DNA from: Streptomyces sp. NRRL F-4489
GTDB lineage: Bacteria; Actinomycetota; Actinomycetes; Streptomycetales; Streptomycetaceae
Assembly: GCF_001509485.1 (NCBI RefSeq)
Contig: NZ_LLZI01000024.1
Location: 40,871 to 104,870 of the forward strand
Direction of reading: 5' to 3'
Length of the DNA stretch: 64,000 nt
Shown: piece after piece, positions 18,816 through 27,103 of the stretch
Position numbering within the stretch: position 1 is the stretch's first letter
How the letters are laid out: every line of letters begins with the position of its first letter
The notes under the pieces: generated by a model
Databases searched by the model: none
What the model saw: only the letters and a program-made list of their open reading frames with translations
What the model was told of the DNA's origin: nothing
Position numbers and translations under genes: made by a program

Positions 18816-19211
18816 TCAAGCCTTCTTGGTCTCCCAGAAGATCTTGTCGATCTGGGCGATCAGGTCCAGCGCCTTCTGGCCGGTGGCCGGGTCGTTCGAG
18901 CCCTTGGCCGCGCTGAGGGCCTTGAGGGTGTCGTTGACCAGCTGGTGCAGCTCCGGGTACTTCTCGAAGTGCGGGGGCTTGAAGTAGTCGCTCCACAGCA
19001 CCGAGACGTGGTGCTTGGCCAGCTCGGCGCGCTGCTCCTTGATCAGGACGGCGCGGGTGCGGAAGTCCGCGTCCTCGTTGGCCTGGTACTTCTCCTGGAC
19101 GGCCTTGACCGACTCGGCCTCGATGCGGGCCTGGGCCGGGTCGTACACGCCGCAGGGGAGGTCGCAGTGGGCGCTGACCCTCACCTTGGGGGCGAACAGG
19201 CGCGAAAGCAT
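18816..19211 (-). CDS. sodN: Nickel-containing superoxide dismutase
   Basis: 131-residue precursor of the cytoplasmic Ni-SOD, which converts superoxide to oxygen and hydrogen peroxide as a hexamer. A 14-residue propeptide (MLSRLFAPKVRVSA) precedes the nickel hook HCDLPCG; after cleavage the new N-terminal His and the two Cys bind nickel. The four-helix bundle follows and ends in IDKIFWETKKA. The propeptide must be removed by the protease encoded divergently (sodX). Regulation by nickel is established in Streptomyces; no Nur box was identified with confidence in the 165-base intergenic region. Confidence 0.97.
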   Translation of the reverse strand: MLSRLFAPKVRVSAHCDLPCGVYDPAQARIEAESVKAVQEKYQANEDADFRTRAVLIKEQRAELAKHHVSVLWSDYFKPPHFEKYPELHQLVNDTLKALSAAKGSNDPATGQKALDLIAQIDKIFWETKKA

Positions 19212-19376
19212 GTTCAGTCCTTCCTCGTGATCGTCTTCTCAGGTGCGAGATTACTCGGTACGGGAAGGCTTTTCTCGGGCGGCCCGGGGGTCTTAGGGCA
19301 AAAGTCCGGTGCCGGGGCGGGACTGATGGAGGATGGTCCGGTGGAGGTTCCACGGGGGCTGGACCGGGAGGTGCGG

Positions 19377-19823
19377 ATGCCGGAGCGGGTGCGCGAGCCG
19401 GAGCGGGAGAGCGGCGGCGGCACGGGTGCCGGGCGGGCCGGGGCGCTGCGGGCGTTCGGCCTGGCGGAGGTCTACAACCCGTCGATGGTGCCCACCCTCC
19501 GGCCGGGTGACCAGCTGATCGTCCAGTACGGGGCGGTGGTGCGGCCGGGCGACGTGGTCGTGGTGCGCCATCCGTTCCGGCAGGACCTGCTGATCGTCAA
19601 GCGCGCGGTGGAGCGGCGGGACGGCGGCTGGTGGGTGCGCGGCGACAACCCGTACGTGGAGAACGACAGCCGGGAGTTCGGCGCCGTTCCCGATGAGCTG
19701 GTGATCGCGCGGGCCTGGCTGCGGGTGCGGCCGCCGCGCGGGATTCAGCGCTCGCCGGCGGCGGTGCTCTCCTGGGCGCTGACGGCGGTGCGGCCGCTCT
19801 CCCGGCGCTTGCGGGCCCGGTAG
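19377..19823 (+). CDS. sodX: Nickel-type SOD maturation protease (signal-peptidase-like, S26/S24 fold)
   Basis: Removes the SodN propeptide to create the nickel-binding N-terminus. Seen: nucleophile region NPSMVPTLRPGDQLIV with the presumed catalytic Ser, the general-base Lys in LLIVKRAVERR, and WWVRGDNPYVENDSREFG, the box E-like motif of signal peptidase I relatives. There is no membrane anchor. Start uncertain: ATG 19377 with GGGAGGTGCGG close upstream is chosen; GTG 19341 with GGAGG at ideal spacing and ATG 19326 are alternatives. The last 79 bases overlap the convergent CGNR zinc-finger gene. Confidence 0.9.
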   Translation: MPERVREPERESGGGTGAGRAGALRAFGLAEVYNPSMVPTLRPGDQLIVQYGAVVRPGDVVVVRHPFRQDLLIVKRAVERRDGGWWVRGDNPYVENDSREFGAVPDELVIARAWLRVRPPRGIQRSPAAVLSWALTAVRPLSRRLRAR

Positions 19824-20356
19824 GCGGCGACGTTGGCGCGGGTGGCGCAGCGGTCGGAGCAGTAGCGCCGGGAGCGGTTGGTCGAGGTGTCCAGATAGGC
19901 GTTGCGGCAGGGCTTGGCCTCGCAGATGCCCAGGCGGTCCACGCCCAGCTCGGTGAGGTGGAAGGCCAGGCCCATGCAGGCGGTCGCGGTGAAGCCCGCG
20001 GTGGCGTTGGCGGCGTGGTCGGCGATGTGCATATGCCATTTGGGGCGGCCGTCGTCGTCGCGGTGCTCGTGGCCGGAGATCTGCGGGCTGACCGGGAACT
20101 CCATCATCAGCGCGTTGAGCAGGTCCACCGCGAGGACCTCGTCGCCGCGGTCGGCGGCCTCGAAGACCGCGCGCAGCCGGGAGCGGACGGTGCGCAGCCG
20201 GGTCACATCGCTCTCGGTGGCCCGCCGGGCCGCCTGCTGGGCCGGGCCGAACAGCTCGCGGACGGCCTCGACCGAGGTCAGGGTGTCCCCGCCGCGCTCG
20301 GGCTGCTCGGTGTTGACCAGCCGCACGGCGTAGTCCGAGTAAGAGGCCAGGTCCAC
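19745..20356 (-). CDS. ABATE/CGNR zinc-finger domain protein, putative regulator
   Basis: 203 residues. The C-terminal forty residues match the CGNR zinc finger: GICEAKPCRNAYLDTSTN, then SRRYCSDRCATRANVAAYR, with four Cys suited to bind zinc. The N-terminal part is the ABATE-like stress-sensing region, here with an insertion HEHRDDDGRPKWHMHIAD rich in His that could be a second metal site. Such proteins are thought to be transcription regulators. The C-terminal 79 bases are antisense to sodX. ATG or GTG usage at 20356 not decisive; translation from there covers the whole family length. Confidence 0.82.
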   Translation of the reverse strand: MDLASYSDYAVRLVNTEQPERGGDTLTSVEAVRELFGPAQQAARRATESDVTRLRTVRSRLRAVFEAADRGDEVLAVDLLNALMMEFPVSPQISGHEHRDDDGRPKWHMHIADHAANATAGFTATACMGLAFHLTELGVDRLGICEAKPCRNAYLDTSTNRSRRYCSDRCATRANVAAYRARKRRESGRTAVSAQESTAAGER

Positions 20357-20454
20357 TTGTCTTCCTTACGGGCGCGGGGCTGGGGTACGGCTACCCATGC
20401 GTAATGAGTGGTTTCCCTACGAGGGTATTACGACCCGGCCGGGACGCAGAGGCG

Positions 20455-20565
20455 CGGCCGGGGGGAGCCGGGAGGGGGGGGCCGCCGCCCCGGGGGGCGG
20501 GGGCCCCCCCGGCCCCGGGGGGGGGCCGGCCCAAGACCCCTGAGAGGGGTGCCGCCCGCCGCGGC
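20455..20565. terminator. Very GC-rich inverted-repeat region after the ABC transporter operon
   Basis: A stretch of alternating G and C tracts that can fold into several strong hairpins, ending with a discrete ACCCCT-GAG-AGGGGT stem at 20536-20550. It lies just past the stop of the ABC ATPase gene (minus strand) and probably terminates that operon. No gene is seen in 20357-20599. Confidence 0.45.
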
Positions 20566-20599
20566 TGTCAGGGCCCGCCGGGGCCCGTCGCGGAGCCGT

Positions 20600-21412
20600 T
20601 CAGAGCACCTTGGAGAGGAAGGACTGGGTCCGCTCGTGCCGGGGGTTGGTCAGCACCTCGCGCGGGTGGCCGGATTCGACCACCACGCCGTCGTCCATGA
20701 AGACCAGCGAATCGCCGACCTCGCGGGCGAAGCCCATCTCGTGGGTCACCACGACCATGGTCATCCCGTCCGCGGCCAGGTCCTTCATGACGTCCAGGAC
20801 GTCGCCGACCAGCTCCGGGTCGAGGGCCGAGGTCGGCTCGTCGAAGAGCATCAGCTTGGGTTCCATGGCCAGCGCCCGGGCGATCGCCACCCGCTGCTGC
20901 TGGCCGCCGGAGAGCTGCGAGGGGTAGTTCCCGGCCTTGTCGGCCAGCCCGACCCGGTCCAGGAGCTTGGTGGCGCGCTCGCGGGCGGCGGCCTTGGACT
21001 CGCGCTTGACCTGGACCGGCGCCTCCATGATGTTCTCCACCGCGGTCATGTGCGGGAAGAGGTTGAAGCGCTGGAAGACCATGCCGATATCGCGGCGGCG
21101 GGCGGCGACCTCGCGGTCCCGCAGCTCGTGCAGCCGGCCGTTGTGCTCGCGGTAGCCGACCAGTTCGCCGTCGACCGACAGCCGCCCGGCGTTGATCTTC
21201 TCCAGGTGGTTGATGCACCGCAGGAACGTGGACTTGCCGGAGCCGGACGGGCCGATCAGGCAGAAGACCTCGCCGGGCGCCACCTCCAGGTCGATGCCCT
21301 TGAGGATGTGGGCCGAGCCGAAGGACTTGTGGACGCCCTCCGCCTTGACCATGGGGACACCGGACTTCCCGGACTTCCCGGACGGGGCCGTGGACGTGGT
21401 GGACTTGCTCAT
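20600..21412 (-). CDS. Polar amino-acid ABC transporter, ATP-binding subunit
   Basis: 270 residues. Seen: Walker [11 protein letters not shown]-loop region [11 protein letters not shown] typical of the polar amino-acid (PAAT, GlnQ/HisP) subfamily, signature [15 protein letters not shown], Walker [13 protein letters not shown], and the switch His in VVTHEMGFA. The first 20 residues are a Ser/Thr/Gly/Lys-rich extension. Its ATG overlaps the TGA of the permease gene by four bases. It powers import with the permease and lipoprotein encoded upstream in the same operon; substrate likely glutamate, glutamine or another polar amino acid. Confidence 0.95.
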   Translation of the reverse strand: MSKSTTSTAPSGKSGKSGVPMVKAEGVHKSFGSAHILKGIDLEVAPGEVFCLIGPSGSGKSTFLRCINHLEKINAGRLSVDGELVGYREHNGRLHELRDREVAARRRDIGMVFQRFNLFPHMTAVENIMEAPVQVKRESKAAARERATKLLDRVGLADKAGNYPSQLSGGQQQRVAIARALAMEPKLMLFDEPTSALDPELVGDVLDVMKDLAADGMTMVVVTHEMGFAREVGDSLVFMDDGVVVESGHPREVLTNPRHERTQSFLSKVL

Positions 21413-22347
21413 GCCGCACCTCCGGCGCGGTTCGGGCCGGCCAGCTTCGCCTTCAGGCGCTGGAACGGGGTGGGCGGAAGCTGGCGGCTGGAGCCGCGGG
21501 CGTAGTAGCGCTCCAGGTAGTACTGGCCGACGCTGAGCACCGTCGTGGCGATGAGGTACCAGGCGGCGGCCAGGATCAGCATCTCGACGACCACACCGGA
21601 GTCCCGGCCGACGTTCTGCGCGGCCTGGAGGAGGTCGTAGTACTGGACGGCGATGACCAGGGACGAGGTCTTGAGCATGTTGATGACCTCGTTGCCGGTC
21701 GGCGGCACGATCACCCGCATCGCCTGCGGCACGACGATCCGGCGCAGCGTCTTGCCGTGGCTCATGCCCAGCGCGTGCGCGGCCTCGGTCTGGCCCTCGT
21801 CCACGGCGTTCAGACCGGCCCGGCAGATCTCGGCCATGTACGCGGCCTCGTTGAGGCCGAGCCCGAGCAGCGCGCACAGGAACGGGGTCATGAAGTCCGA
21901 CCACTCGTCCTTGTAGATCGGCATGATGTCGATGTACTGGAAGACCAGGCCGAGGTTGAACCACAGGAAGAGCTGGACGTAGACCGGCGTACCGCGGAAG
22001 AACCAGATGTAGAACCACGCCACGGACGCGGTCACCGGGTTCTTCGACTGCCGCATCACGGCGAGGACGACGCCGAGCCCGACGCCGATCACCATCGCCA
22101 GCAGGGTGATCCACAGGGTGTTGCGCAGGCCCTTGAGGATGTCCGGGTTGAACATGTACTCCGGTATCGCGCCCCAGTTGACCTTCCCGGAGGCGAAGGC
22201 CCGTACGAGCAGCGCCAGCAGCCCGATGACGACGAACGCGGCGATCCAGCGCCCGTAGTGGCGGACCGGGACGGCTTTGATGGGCTCGGGCTGGGCCGGC
22301 GGTGCGGCCGCCGGCGGCTCGGCCGGCTTGTCGACGTCAACTGACAC
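21409..22347 (-). CDS. Polar amino-acid ABC transporter, permease subunit
   Basis: 312 residues. A proline-rich cytoplasmic N-terminus is followed by an isolated membrane helix and the HisM-type permease core with its five or so helices. The EAA loop is seen as [21 protein letters not shown], which contacts the ATPase. [16 protein letters not shown] and [14 protein letters not shown] are family-typical. GTG start at 22347; the region upstream carries GAAAGG at a plausible distance. Middle gene of the operon: binding protein, permease, ATPase. In one polypeptide family two copies usually form the channel; only one permease gene is here, so a homodimer is likely. Confidence 0.93.
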   Translation of the reverse strand: MSVDVDKPAEPPAAAPPAQPEPIKAVPVRHYGRWIAAFVVIGLLALLVRAFASGKVNWGAIPEYMFNPDILKGLRNTLWITLLAMVIGVGLGVVLAVMRQSKNPVTASVAWFYIWFFRGTPVYVQLFLWFNLGLVFQYIDIMPIYKDEWSDFMTPFLCALLGLGLNEAAYMAEICRAGLNAVDEGQTEAAHALGMSHGKTLRRIVVPQAMRVIVPPTGNEVINMLKTSSLVIAVQYYDLLQAAQNVGRDSGVVVEMLILAAAWYLIATTVLSVGQYYLERYYARGSSRQLPPTPFQRLKAKLAGPNRAGGAA

Positions 22348-22421
22348 GGAGGATGCCTTTCAGCGTGGGCGGAAGCGGCGCCGCGCGGGGCGCGCGAGCG
22401 GGGCGGGGACGGAGGGCCGGC

Positions 22422-23396
22422 TCAGGTGCCGCCGTTGATCTGCACTTCCTTGACCGCGGCGTCCGTGACGTTCCACTTGGCCAGGACGCGCTCGTACGCG
22501 TGGTTCTTGATCGCCAGCTCCACGGCCGCCTTGAGGGCGTCGCGCAGCTGGTCCTGCCCCTTGGGGACGGCGATGCCGTACGGGGCCGCCTTGAGCGGGG
22601 CGCCGCCGACCATCTGGAAGTCGTTGCCGCCGCCGGAGACCTTGACCGCGTAGGCCGCGACCGGGTAGTCGCTGGAGACCGCGTCCACGCCGCCGGTCCG
22701 CAGCCGGGTCTGGGCCTCGGAGTCGTTGTCGAACGCCTCGATGGAGATCGGGTCCTGGCCGGCGTCCTCACACGCCTTGGACTTGTCCTTGGCCAGGTCG
22801 TGGGAGACGGTGCCGCGCTGCACGGCGAGCTTCTTGCCGCACATGGTCTCCCAGCCGTCGATGCCCTTGGTCTTGCCCTTCTGGGTGTAGAGGGAGACCC
22901 CGACGTTGAGGTAGTCGACGAAATCGACGCCGTCGCCGATCTTCTTGCCGGTGGTCGAGTCGACGCCCTGCTGGCGGTCCTTGGTATCGGTCATCGCCGA
23001 CATCGCGATGTCGTACCGCTTGGACTTCATCCCGCCCATGAGGGTGTCGAAGGTGGCGTTGTTGAAATTGAGTTTGATGCCGAGTTCTTTGCCCAGGGCC
23101 GCGGCGAGATCCGGATCAATGCCCTCCACCTTGCCGTTCGAGCGGAACTCCACCGGCTTGTAAGTGATGTCCGAACCGACCTGGAGCATCCCCTTCTCCT
23201 GGATGTCCTTGGGGAGCTTGGCGAAGAGCGGGGCGTGCGGATTGCGGTTCTTGGCCGCCTCCCGCCGGGCGATCGCCGCGTCGGTCTGGTCACCGCAGGC
23301 GCTGAGCAGCAGCAGCGATGCGGTGACCGTGGCTATCGCCGCCGCGGCCCTGCCGGACCTGCCGGCCGCCGCGCGACGGGTGGTGTCTGCGGTCAT
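22422..23396 (-). CDS. Polar amino-acid ABC transporter, substrate-binding lipoprotein
   Basis: 324 residues, family 3 solute-binding protein. The N-terminus has a basic region, a hydrophobic stretch and the lipobox LLSACG, so the protein should be lipidated at Cys and anchored outside the membrane. The mature part has the bi-lobed core with LQVGSDITYKPVEFRSNGKV, GIDPDLAAALGKELG and AMSAMTDTKDRQQGVD. ATG 23396 is preceded by GGAGGATCAGC. Glu/Asp or basic amino-acid specificity cannot be decided. First gene of the operon; its promoter must lie in the 560-base spacer shared with the malic enzyme gene. Confidence 0.93.
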   Translation of the reverse strand: MTADTTRRAAAGRSGRAAAAIATVTASLLLLSACGDQTDAAIARREAAKNRNPHAPLFAKLPKDIQEKGMLQVGSDITYKPVEFRSNGKVEGIDPDLAAALGKELGIKLNFNNATFDTLMGGMKSKRYDIAMSAMTDTKDRQQGVDSTTGKKIGDGVDFVDYLNVGVSLYTQKGKTKGIDGWETMCGKKLAVQRGTVSHDLAKDKSKACEDAGQDPISIEAFDNDSEAQTRLRTGGVDAVSSDYPVAAYAVKVSGGGNDFQMVGGAPLKAAPYGIAVPKGQDQLRDALKAAVELAIKNHAYERVLAKWNVTDAAVKEVQINGGT

Positions 23397-23956
23397 GCTG
23401 ATCCTCCTGCGGATGGGGAGCCGACGTGCCAGTGTGGGCAGCCGGTGTGCTGGTGAGAAGGGGCCGGCGCACACCTTTGGGCACCTTTGGGCGGGGCCCG
23501 CGGTCGGTGACGGAATCTTGCCATCCGGACTCCGGTATTCGGACTGTCGTACAGGTCAAAATCGGATAACGGACGGGCAAGGAACGCCGCCGGCCGTGCG
23601 GCGCAAGGGAAAGCCGGGACGCGCGGGGCGCGGTCCCGGGACGGAAGCGCGGGCCGCGTCTCGGAATTTGGACAATCACGAGGGATCTTCGGCGATTTCG
23701 GGCGTTCCGTCGCTATTGTCGGAGCCTTGTACCGGCAGGTAACGCATCTGACTCGTCGCCTCGCATGCGCGTCCGGTAGAAAGGGTCGTTACACCCCTCA
23801 TCCGGGGCTCAGGGCGCGTGTGCGGCGCGCCCGGCGTCCGTACCTCCCCCCGCGCGGCGGCCATCCGCCGGGCAGGGCGCGGGCGCGGTGCCCGCCCACC
23901 CCCCAACCAGGGAGTGGTCACCCTCAACAGATTTACGACAAAGGGGTCAGAGAACA
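23397..23956. other. 560-base divergent intergenic region
   Basis: Carries the promoters of the amino-acid transporter (left) and malic enzyme (right). It is locally less GC-rich around 23510-23580 and 23660-23750, as expected of promoters. A short dyad CCGGA-C-TCCGG occurs at 23525-23535. No convincing gene: open frames here have neither start signals nor family features. Confidence 0.5.
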
Positions 23957-25186
23957 GTGGCAGCGGAGATCGTCAATCCTCGCAGCGACAGCGAGACGGG
24001 CGCGGGAGAAGGCGCGGACGGCACGTCCGGCGAACTCCTCGACCCGGCCTTCGCGCTGCACCGGGGCGGCAAGATGGCCGTCCAGGCCACCGTGCCGGTG
24101 CGCGACAAGGACGACCTGTCCCTCGCGTACACGCCGGGCGTCGCCAAGGTGTGCAGCGCCATCGCCGAGCGTCCCGAGCTCGTGCACGACTACACGTGGA
24201 AGTCCCAGGTCGTCGCCGTCGTCACCGACGGCACGGCGGTGCTGGGCCTGGGCGACATCGGCCCGGAAGCCTCCCTCCCCGTGATGGAGGGCAAGGCCAT
24301 CCTCTTCAAGCAGTTCGGCGGTGTGGACGCGGTCCCGATCGCGCTCGCCACCACCGACACGGACGAGATCGTGGACACCGTCGTCCGCCTCGCGCCCTCC
24401 TTCGGCGGCGTCAACCTCGAGGACATCTCGGCGCCCCGGTGCTTCGAGATCGAGGCCAAGCTCAAGGAGCGCCTGGACATCCCGGTCTTCCACGACGACC
24501 AGCACGGCACCGCCGTGGTCACCCTGGCCGCCCTGCGGAACGCCGCCAAGCTCACCGAGCGGTCGCTGGGCGAGCTGCGGGCGGTCATCTCCGGCGCCGG
24601 CGCGGCCGGTGTCGCCATCGCCAAGATCCTCGTCGAGGCGGGCATCGGCGACGTCGCGGTGTGCGACCGCAAGGGCGTCGTCTCGGCGGACCGCGGCGAC
24701 CTCACGGACGTCAAGCGCGAGCTGGCCGGCTTCACCAACAAGGCGGGCCTGACCGGCTCCCTGGAGACCGCGCTGAAGGGCGCCGACGTCTTCATCGGCG
24801 TCTCCGGCGGCACGGTGCCGGAGGAGGCGGTGGCCACCATGGCGAAGGACTCCATGATCTTCGCGATGGCCAACCCGAACCCGGAGATCCACCCGGACGT
24901 CGCGCACAAGTACGCGGCCGTGGTCGCCACCGGGCGCAGCGACTTCCCGAACCAGATCAACAACGTGCTGGCCTTCCCCGGCATCTTCGCCGGCGCGATG
25001 CAGGTGCGCGCCTCGCAGATCACCGAGGGCATGAAGCTGGCCGCCGCCGAGGCGCTGGCCGCCGTCGTCGCCGGTGAGCTGAGCGCCGACAAGGTCATCC
25101 CCTCGCCGTTCGACGAGCGGGTCGCCCCGGCGGTCACCGCGGCCGTCGCGGCCGCCGCCCGTGCGGAGGGCGTGGCGCGGCGCTGA
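23957..25186 (+). CDS. NAD(P)-dependent malic enzyme (malate oxidoreductase, decarboxylating)
   Basis: 409 residues, the short bacterial form without a phosphotransacetylase domain. Oxidatively decarboxylates malate to pyruvate and CO2, linking the TCA cycle and glycolysis. Seen: catalytic region LAYTPGVAKVC, metal-binding DDQHGTAVV, Rossmann loop GAGAAGVAIAK and the FAMANPNPE stretch. I choose GTG 23957 (MAAEIVNPRSDSETG) with GGGG in its leader; the frame extends 69 bases further without coding features. Followed by a strong terminator, so apparently monocistronic. Confidence 0.94.
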   Translation: MAAEIVNPRSDSETGAGEGADGTSGELLDPAFALHRGGKMAVQATVPVRDKDDLSLAYTPGVAKVCSAIAERPELVHDYTWKSQVVAVVTDGTAVLGLGDIGPEASLPVMEGKAILFKQFGGVDAVPIALATTDTDEIVDTVVRLAPSFGGVNLEDISAPRCFEIEAKLKERLDIPVFHDDQHGTAVVTLAALRNAAKLTERSLGELRAVISGAGAAGVAIAKILVEAGIGDVAVCDRKGVVSADRGDLTDVKRELAGFTNKAGLTGSLETALKGADVFIGVSGGTVPEEAVATMAKDSMIFAMANPNPEIHPDVAHKYAAVVATGRSDFPNQINNVLAFPGIFAGAMQVRASQITEGMKLAAAEALAAVVAGELSADKVIPSPFDERVAPAVTAAVAAAARAEGVARR

Positions 25187-25237
25187 CCCCGGGCCGCGAC
25201 GCGGCACGGCAGGGCACGGCACTGCATTGCACTGGCC

Positions 25238-25284
25238 GACGGGCCGGGCCGGCACCCCCAACACGGGGGGCCGCCCGGCCCGTC
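25238..25284 (+). terminator. Strong terminator after malic enzyme
   Basis: Long hairpin: GACGGGCCGGGC pairs with GCCCGGCCCGTC, and the inner CCCCC/GGGGG also pairs around an AACA loop; followed by CGGCTTT. Confidence 0.75.
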
Positions 25285-25329
25285 CGGCTTTGCGGGACAG
25301 GGCGGCGTCCCGGGGCGGTGGCGGCATCC

Positions 25330-25371
25330 GGACGTACGGGTTCGGACGTACGGATTCGGGCGTACGGATCC
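25330..25371. repeat. Three tandem 14-bp repeats
   Basis: Units GGACGTACGGGTTC, GGACGTACGGATTC and GGGCGTACGGATCC follow one another exactly, about 80 bases before the dehydrogenase start. Each contains CGTACG, a six-base palindrome. Could be a regulator array or slippage. Confidence 0.7.
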
Positions 25372-25452
25372 GGCCACCCGGCGGCGTGGGCGCGGCGCGT
25401 GTCACACCCGCACCCGCTGTCGCACCGCGCGCCGGCGCCCTAACTTGGGATC

Positions 25453-26415
25453 ATGTTTGCTGCCTACGCCGCCCGCATCGACCGCGACCAGCCGCTGAAC
25501 GGCCTCGAACTGGGGGAGCGACCGGCCCCCGCCGCCCGCCCCGGCTGGACCACCGTCGACGTCAAGGCCGCCTCCCTCAACCACCACGACCTGTGGACGC
25601 TGCGCGGCGTCGGGATCACCGAGGACGCGCTCCCGATGATCCTCGGCTGCGACGCCGCCGGGATCGACGAGCACGGCAACGAGGTCGTCCTGCACTCCGT
25701 CATCGGCCAGACCGGCCACGGCGTCGGCCCGGCCGAGAAGCCCTCGATCCTCACCGAGCGGTATCAGGGCACCTTCGCCGAGCGGGTCACCGTACCGTCC
25801 TGGAACGTGCTCCCCAAGCCGGCGGAGCTGTCGTTCGCGGAGGCCGCCTGCCTGCCCACCGCCTGGCTGACCGCGTACCGCATGCTGTTCACCAACGCCG
25901 GGGTGCGGCCCGGGGACACCGTGCTGGTCCAGGGCGCCGGCGGCGGGGTGGCCACCGCCGCCATCGTGCTGGGCGCCGCGGCGGGCCTGCGGGTCTTCGC
26001 CACCAGCCGGGACGAGACCAAGCGCAAGCGCGCGGTGGAGCTGGGCGCCGAGGCGGCGTTCGCGACCGGCGAGCGGCTGCCCCGGCGGGTGGACGCGGTC
26101 ATCGAGACGGTCGGCGCGGCCACCTGGTCGCACTCCGTCAAGTCCCTGCGCCCCGGCGGCACTCTGGTCATCTCGGGTGCCACCAGCGGCTTCACGCCCA
26201 AGAGCGGGGAGCTGAACCGCGTCTTCTTCCTGGAGCTGAAGATCGTCGGCTCCACGATGGGCAGCAAGGAGGAGCTGTCCGGCCTGCTCAGCTTCTGCGC
26301 CGCCAAGGGCATCCGCCCGGTCATCGACTCCACGCTGCCGCTGGACCGGGCCCGCGAGGGCTTCGCGAAGATGGCCGAGGGCGAGCTGTTCGGGAAGATC
26401 GTCCTGACGGTCTGA
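25453..26415 (+). CDS. Zinc-type alcohol dehydrogenase / quinone oxidoreductase family (MDR)
   Basis: 320 residues of the medium-chain dehydrogenase/reductase superfamily. Seen: GroES-like N-terminal half with ASLNHHDLWTLRG and LGCDAAGI, nucleotide-binding VLVQGAGGGVATAAI and ATSRDETKRKRA. Cys ligands for a structural zinc are absent, so it may be a zinc-free quinone-oxidoreductase-like member despite the common annotation zinc-binding dehydrogenase. Uses NADPH in most relatives. ATG 25453. The end of the gene is embedded in an 18-bp tandem duplication. Confidence 0.88.
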   Translation: MFAAYAARIDRDQPLNGLELGERPAPAARPGWTTVDVKAASLNHHDLWTLRGVGITEDALPMILGCDAAGIDEHGNEVVLHSVIGQTGHGVGPAEKPSILTERYQGTFAERVTVPSWNVLPKPAELSFAEAACLPTAWLTAYRMLFTNAGVRPGDTVLVQGAGGGVATAAIVLGAAAGLRVFATSRDETKRKRAVELGAEAAFATGERLPRRVDAVIETVGAATWSHSVKSLRPGGTLVISGATSGFTPKSGELNRVFFLELKIVGSTMGSKEELSGLLSFCAAKGIRPVIDSTLPLDRAREGFAKMAEGELFGKIVLTV

Positions 26416-26454
26416 ATCGTCCAGACGGTGTGAATCGTCCTTGCGGTGTGAACC
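26406..26454. repeat. 18-bp tandem duplication over the dehydrogenase stop codon
   Basis: GACGGTCTGAATCGTCCA is followed by GACGGTGTGAATCGTCCTT and then GCGGTGTGAACC, so the last codons and TGA are repeated about 2.6 times. The first copy contains the functional stop. Confidence 0.7.
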
Positions 26455-26482
26455 GGAGTCGGTGGAGCGGAGAGGGGACGGC

Positions 26483-27103
26483 GTGCGGATCCTGCGGGCC
26501 GCGGAGCGGGCGGCCGTGCCGTGGCGCAACGGCGGCGGCCTCACCCGCGAGATCGCGGCGCACCCGCCCGGCGCGGACTGGGACGCCTTCGCCTGGCGGG
26601 TGAGCCTGGCCGAGGTGACCCGGGACGGGCCGTACTCCCCGCTGCCCGGCGTCCGGCGGATCCTCACCGTCGTCGACGGCGCCGGGCTGGAGCTGACCGT
26701 GGACGGCACCGTCCGCCAACTCCCCGGCCGCTACCGCCCGTTCGCCTTCCCCGGGGCCGCCGTCACCGACTCCCGGCTGCTCGGCGGCCCGGTCGTCAAC
26801 CTCAATGTGATGGTCCGGGAGGACCGGACCGACGCGGCCGTCACGATGGTGCGCGGCAGCAGCGGGGAAGTGGCCGTGCCGGGGGCCGGGTGCGCGGTCG
26901 TGGTGGCGCTGGAGGGCGAGACCCGCGTCCGCGCCACGGCGTCGCCCGATGCGGCGGAGGTCCGGCTGGGGCGGTACGACGCGGTGGTGGCGGGGCCCGC
27001 GGAGACGGTACCGGTGGGGCCGCGCCTGGCGATCCGGACGGCCGGCGTCGCCGCGCTGATCGAGTTGTCGGACGTCAACGGCCTTGCGGCGGCGGGACGT
27101 TGA
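26483..27103 (+). CDS. HutD family protein
   Basis: 206-residue bicupin of the HutD/Ves family. Seen: VPWRNGGGLTREIAAHP, the family-defining opening, FAWRVSLAEVTRDGPYSPLPG, RILTVVDGAGLEL and LLGGPVVNLNVMVRED. HutD proteins are associated with histidine-utilisation operons or cold-induced Ves, possibly as formylglutamate-binding regulators; no hut genes are next to this one. Start chosen at GTG 26483 with GGAGAGGGGACGGC ahead; an earlier start at 26441 lies in the repeat region. The 3' end overlaps the convergent ABM gene by 29 bases. Confidence 0.82.
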   Translation: MRILRAAERAAVPWRNGGGLTREIAAHPPGADWDAFAWRVSLAEVTRDGPYSPLPGVRRILTVVDGAGLELTVDGTVRQLPGRYRPFAFPGAAVTDSRLLGGPVVNLNVMVREDRTDAAVTMVRGSSGEVAVPGAGCAVVVALEGETRVRATASPDAAEVRLGRYDAVVAGPAETVPVGPRLAIRTAGVAALIELSDVNGLAAAGR

